From assembly GCA_902984215.1 (NCBI GenBank), contig CADWAF010001052.1, positions 1-16,171 of the forward strand: a stretch of 16,171 nucleotides of DNA, read 5' to 3'. The position numbers were made by a program, and so were the translations under genes. The notes under the pieces were generated by a model that saw nothing but the letters and a program-made list of their open reading frames with translations, was not told the origin of the DNA and ran no database searches. Shown piece by piece: positions 15,235-16,171 of this stretch (position 1 is the stretch's first letter; each line of letters begins with the position of its first letter). The stretch is from Willaertia magna (taxonomy: Eukaryota > Heterolobosea > Eutetramitea > Acrasida > Naegleriidae).

Positions 15235-16035
15235 ATGTCACCAAACGTTAGCAAACAATGGCTTAAACTTTTAAATAAGAACAATTACAATATTAACAAG
15301 TTCAATAAATTGATAAGTAAAGAAAATAAAATCATTCCATCATTCATTAACTTTACAGGTGAAACAATTGAAATACCACTTGACATTCCTGGAATGATTG
15401 GTTTAAATTTTGAACAATGGGCTTACGTTTATCCATTTCAATATCAATCATTCTGTCCTTCTTTAATGAGTAATTATATTAAAAAGGAAATACTTGATAA
15501 AAAAAAGAATGAATTATTAATTAATAAATTTATTAAACCATTAATTAATAATTTTTATTTTAAAGATAACAATCCACATTATAAAAAAAAAGAAATAGAT
15601 AATAATTATTGTATTGAACTAAATAATAATAATTTAAAAAGGGATAATGTTTTAAAAAAACAAAAATATTCTATTGTAAATGCATTTATTGAAGAACACG
15701 AAATTATTTTAGAAGACTATGCTACAATTTTAGATGATGTAACTCATAAAAAAATTGAAAAAGAAGTTTATATTCCAAAATACATTGAAGAATGGTCAAA
15801 AAATTTAATGTGTTGCTGTTTTAATAAGGATTTACTTAATTTGAATGATAACATTAATGAAAAGAAAGAAGAAAAAGAGTATAAGAAAGAGTTAATGAAT
15901 TGGTGGGATGAAAATATATTCTTTTATATTAGAGGGGATCTTTTTGATGAAGATTTTAATTTATTTGATTATGTTCATTATATTTTTGGAAAGAATGGCA
16001 AAGGTTATTTATATACATATGGATGTAGTGATTAA
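15235..16035 (+). CDS. F-box-less paralogue of the left-edge F-box gene
   Basis: One exon, 266 residues, complete with TAA. It begins MSPN like the gene at 1-318, then jumps straight to VSKQWLKLL, which aligns with VCKQWFKI at the end of that gene's F-box. The 38 residues carrying most of the F-box are missing, in frame. From NKFNKLISKEN through PGMIG the two are almost identical: 15295-15408 against 120-1, five mismatches plus one 6-nt gap by eye. The rest is an uncharacterised domain rich in Asn, Lys and aromatic residues, with NWWDENIFFYIRGDLFDED and an aromatic Gly-rich end (KGYLYTYGCSD). It shows what the left-edge gene probably encodes beyond the window. Without the F-box it should not bind Skp1. 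It could act as a substrate-side decoy or be an early pseudogene, though the frame is intact. Confidence 0.8.
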   Translation: MSPNVSKQWLKLLNKNNYNINKFNKLISKENKIIPSFINFTGETIEIPLDIPGMIGLNFEQWAYVYPFQYQSFCPSLMSNYIKKEILDKKKNELLINKFIKPLINNFYFKDNNPHYKKKEIDNNYCIELNNNNLKRDNVLKKQKYSIVNAFIEEHEIILEDYATILDDVTHKKIEKEVYIPKYIEEWSKNLMCCCFNKDLLNLNDNINEKKEEKEYKKELMNWWDENIFFYIRGDLFDEDFNLFDYVHYIFGKNGKGYLYTYGCSD

Positions 16036-16171
16036 AACTTTAAGTTAGTTTATTTATAAATAAATTATTTTATAAAATTATTTAATTGTTGTATTTTTTG
16101 TAATCAAAATTGCAGACGTTTCATACACTTGTGGTAATTAATCTGTTATAAAAAGAATCAACGCTTACAAT
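16036..16171. other. 3' flank of the last gene
   Basis: AT-rich and non-coding as far as it goes. A perfect 16-nt palindrome (TTTATTTATAAATAAA, 16049-16064) starts 13 nt after the stop, followed by a shorter one (TTTTATAAAA). They may take part in 3'-end formation but are also easy to get in AT-rich DNA. No gene start is visible before the window ends. Confidence 0.35.

Noticed and set aside
1..16035. The two terminal paralogues as inverted repeats of one large mobile element
   Set aside because: Similarity is confined to gene sequence, the copies differ by an internal deletion, and housekeeping genes lie between them.
16049..16064. Perfect 16-nt palindrome as a terminator or recombination site
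   Set aside because: It consists only of A and T; such palindromes arise readily in this composition and there is no second copy.
1..16171. tRNA, rRNA, CRISPR or complete transposon
   Set aside because: No cloverleaf-like arms, no rRNA-like conserved blocks, no spaced repeat array, and no transposase, integrase or reverse-transcriptase motifs in any frame I read.

Overview
The window is nuclear DNA from a strongly AT-rich unicellular eukaryote. The evidence is seven short GT-AG introns (48-59 nt), Asn/Ser/Thr-rich inserts in coding regions, A-runs directly before start codons, TAA as the stop of every gene read to its end (the LRRC49-like stop is the reading as printed), and no operon-like spacing. 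One gene matches LRRC49, a subunit of the cilium-linked tubulin polyglutamylase complex, so the organism probably builds flagella. Together with the F-box-rich gene content, this points to an amoeboflagellate such as a heterolobosean (Naegleria/Willaertia-like). That is an inference, about even odds. Dictyostelids have similar composition but no cilia.

Layout. Everything identifiable left of 7585 lies on the minus strand, and everything right of 7679 on the plus strand. From the left edge: a truncated F-box gene (1-318, minus); a non-coding spacer with inverted repeats; a fragment of an M1 aminopeptidase gene carrying a nonsense codon in its GAMEN motif (676-1315, minus); and a mosaic of decayed coding scraps on both strands (about 1320-2155). 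Next is an F-box gene that reads through only if two 1-nt shifts are allowed (2431-4374, minus), then an intact Integrator subunit 7 gene (4552-7584, minus).

A 95-bp head-to-head promoter (7585-7679) carries a mirrored AAGGCTTT box beside both start codons. Rightwards come the LRRC49-like gene (four exons, 7680-10119, with a likely frameshifted extension to 10249), a large single-exon protein with an F-box, an FBXL4-like jelly-roll domain, WD40 repeats and a C-terminal CaaX box (10400-13480), a 97-residue single-membrane-span protein (13621-13963, two exons), a 262-residue coiled-coil protein (14207-15053, two exons), and a paralogue of the left-edge gene that has lost its F-box (15235-16035).

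The genes do not form one pathway. Integrator (snRNA 3'-end processing) and tubulin polyglutamylation are housekeeping or ciliary functions. The recurring theme is F-box genes: four loci belong to or derive from such genes, at different stages of integrity. The most interesting items are the F-box/FBXL4-like/WD40/CaaX architecture, the clean loss of an F-box between near-identical paralogues, the mirrored bidirectional promoter, and three separate places where a 1-nt change in an A or T run would restore a reading frame.
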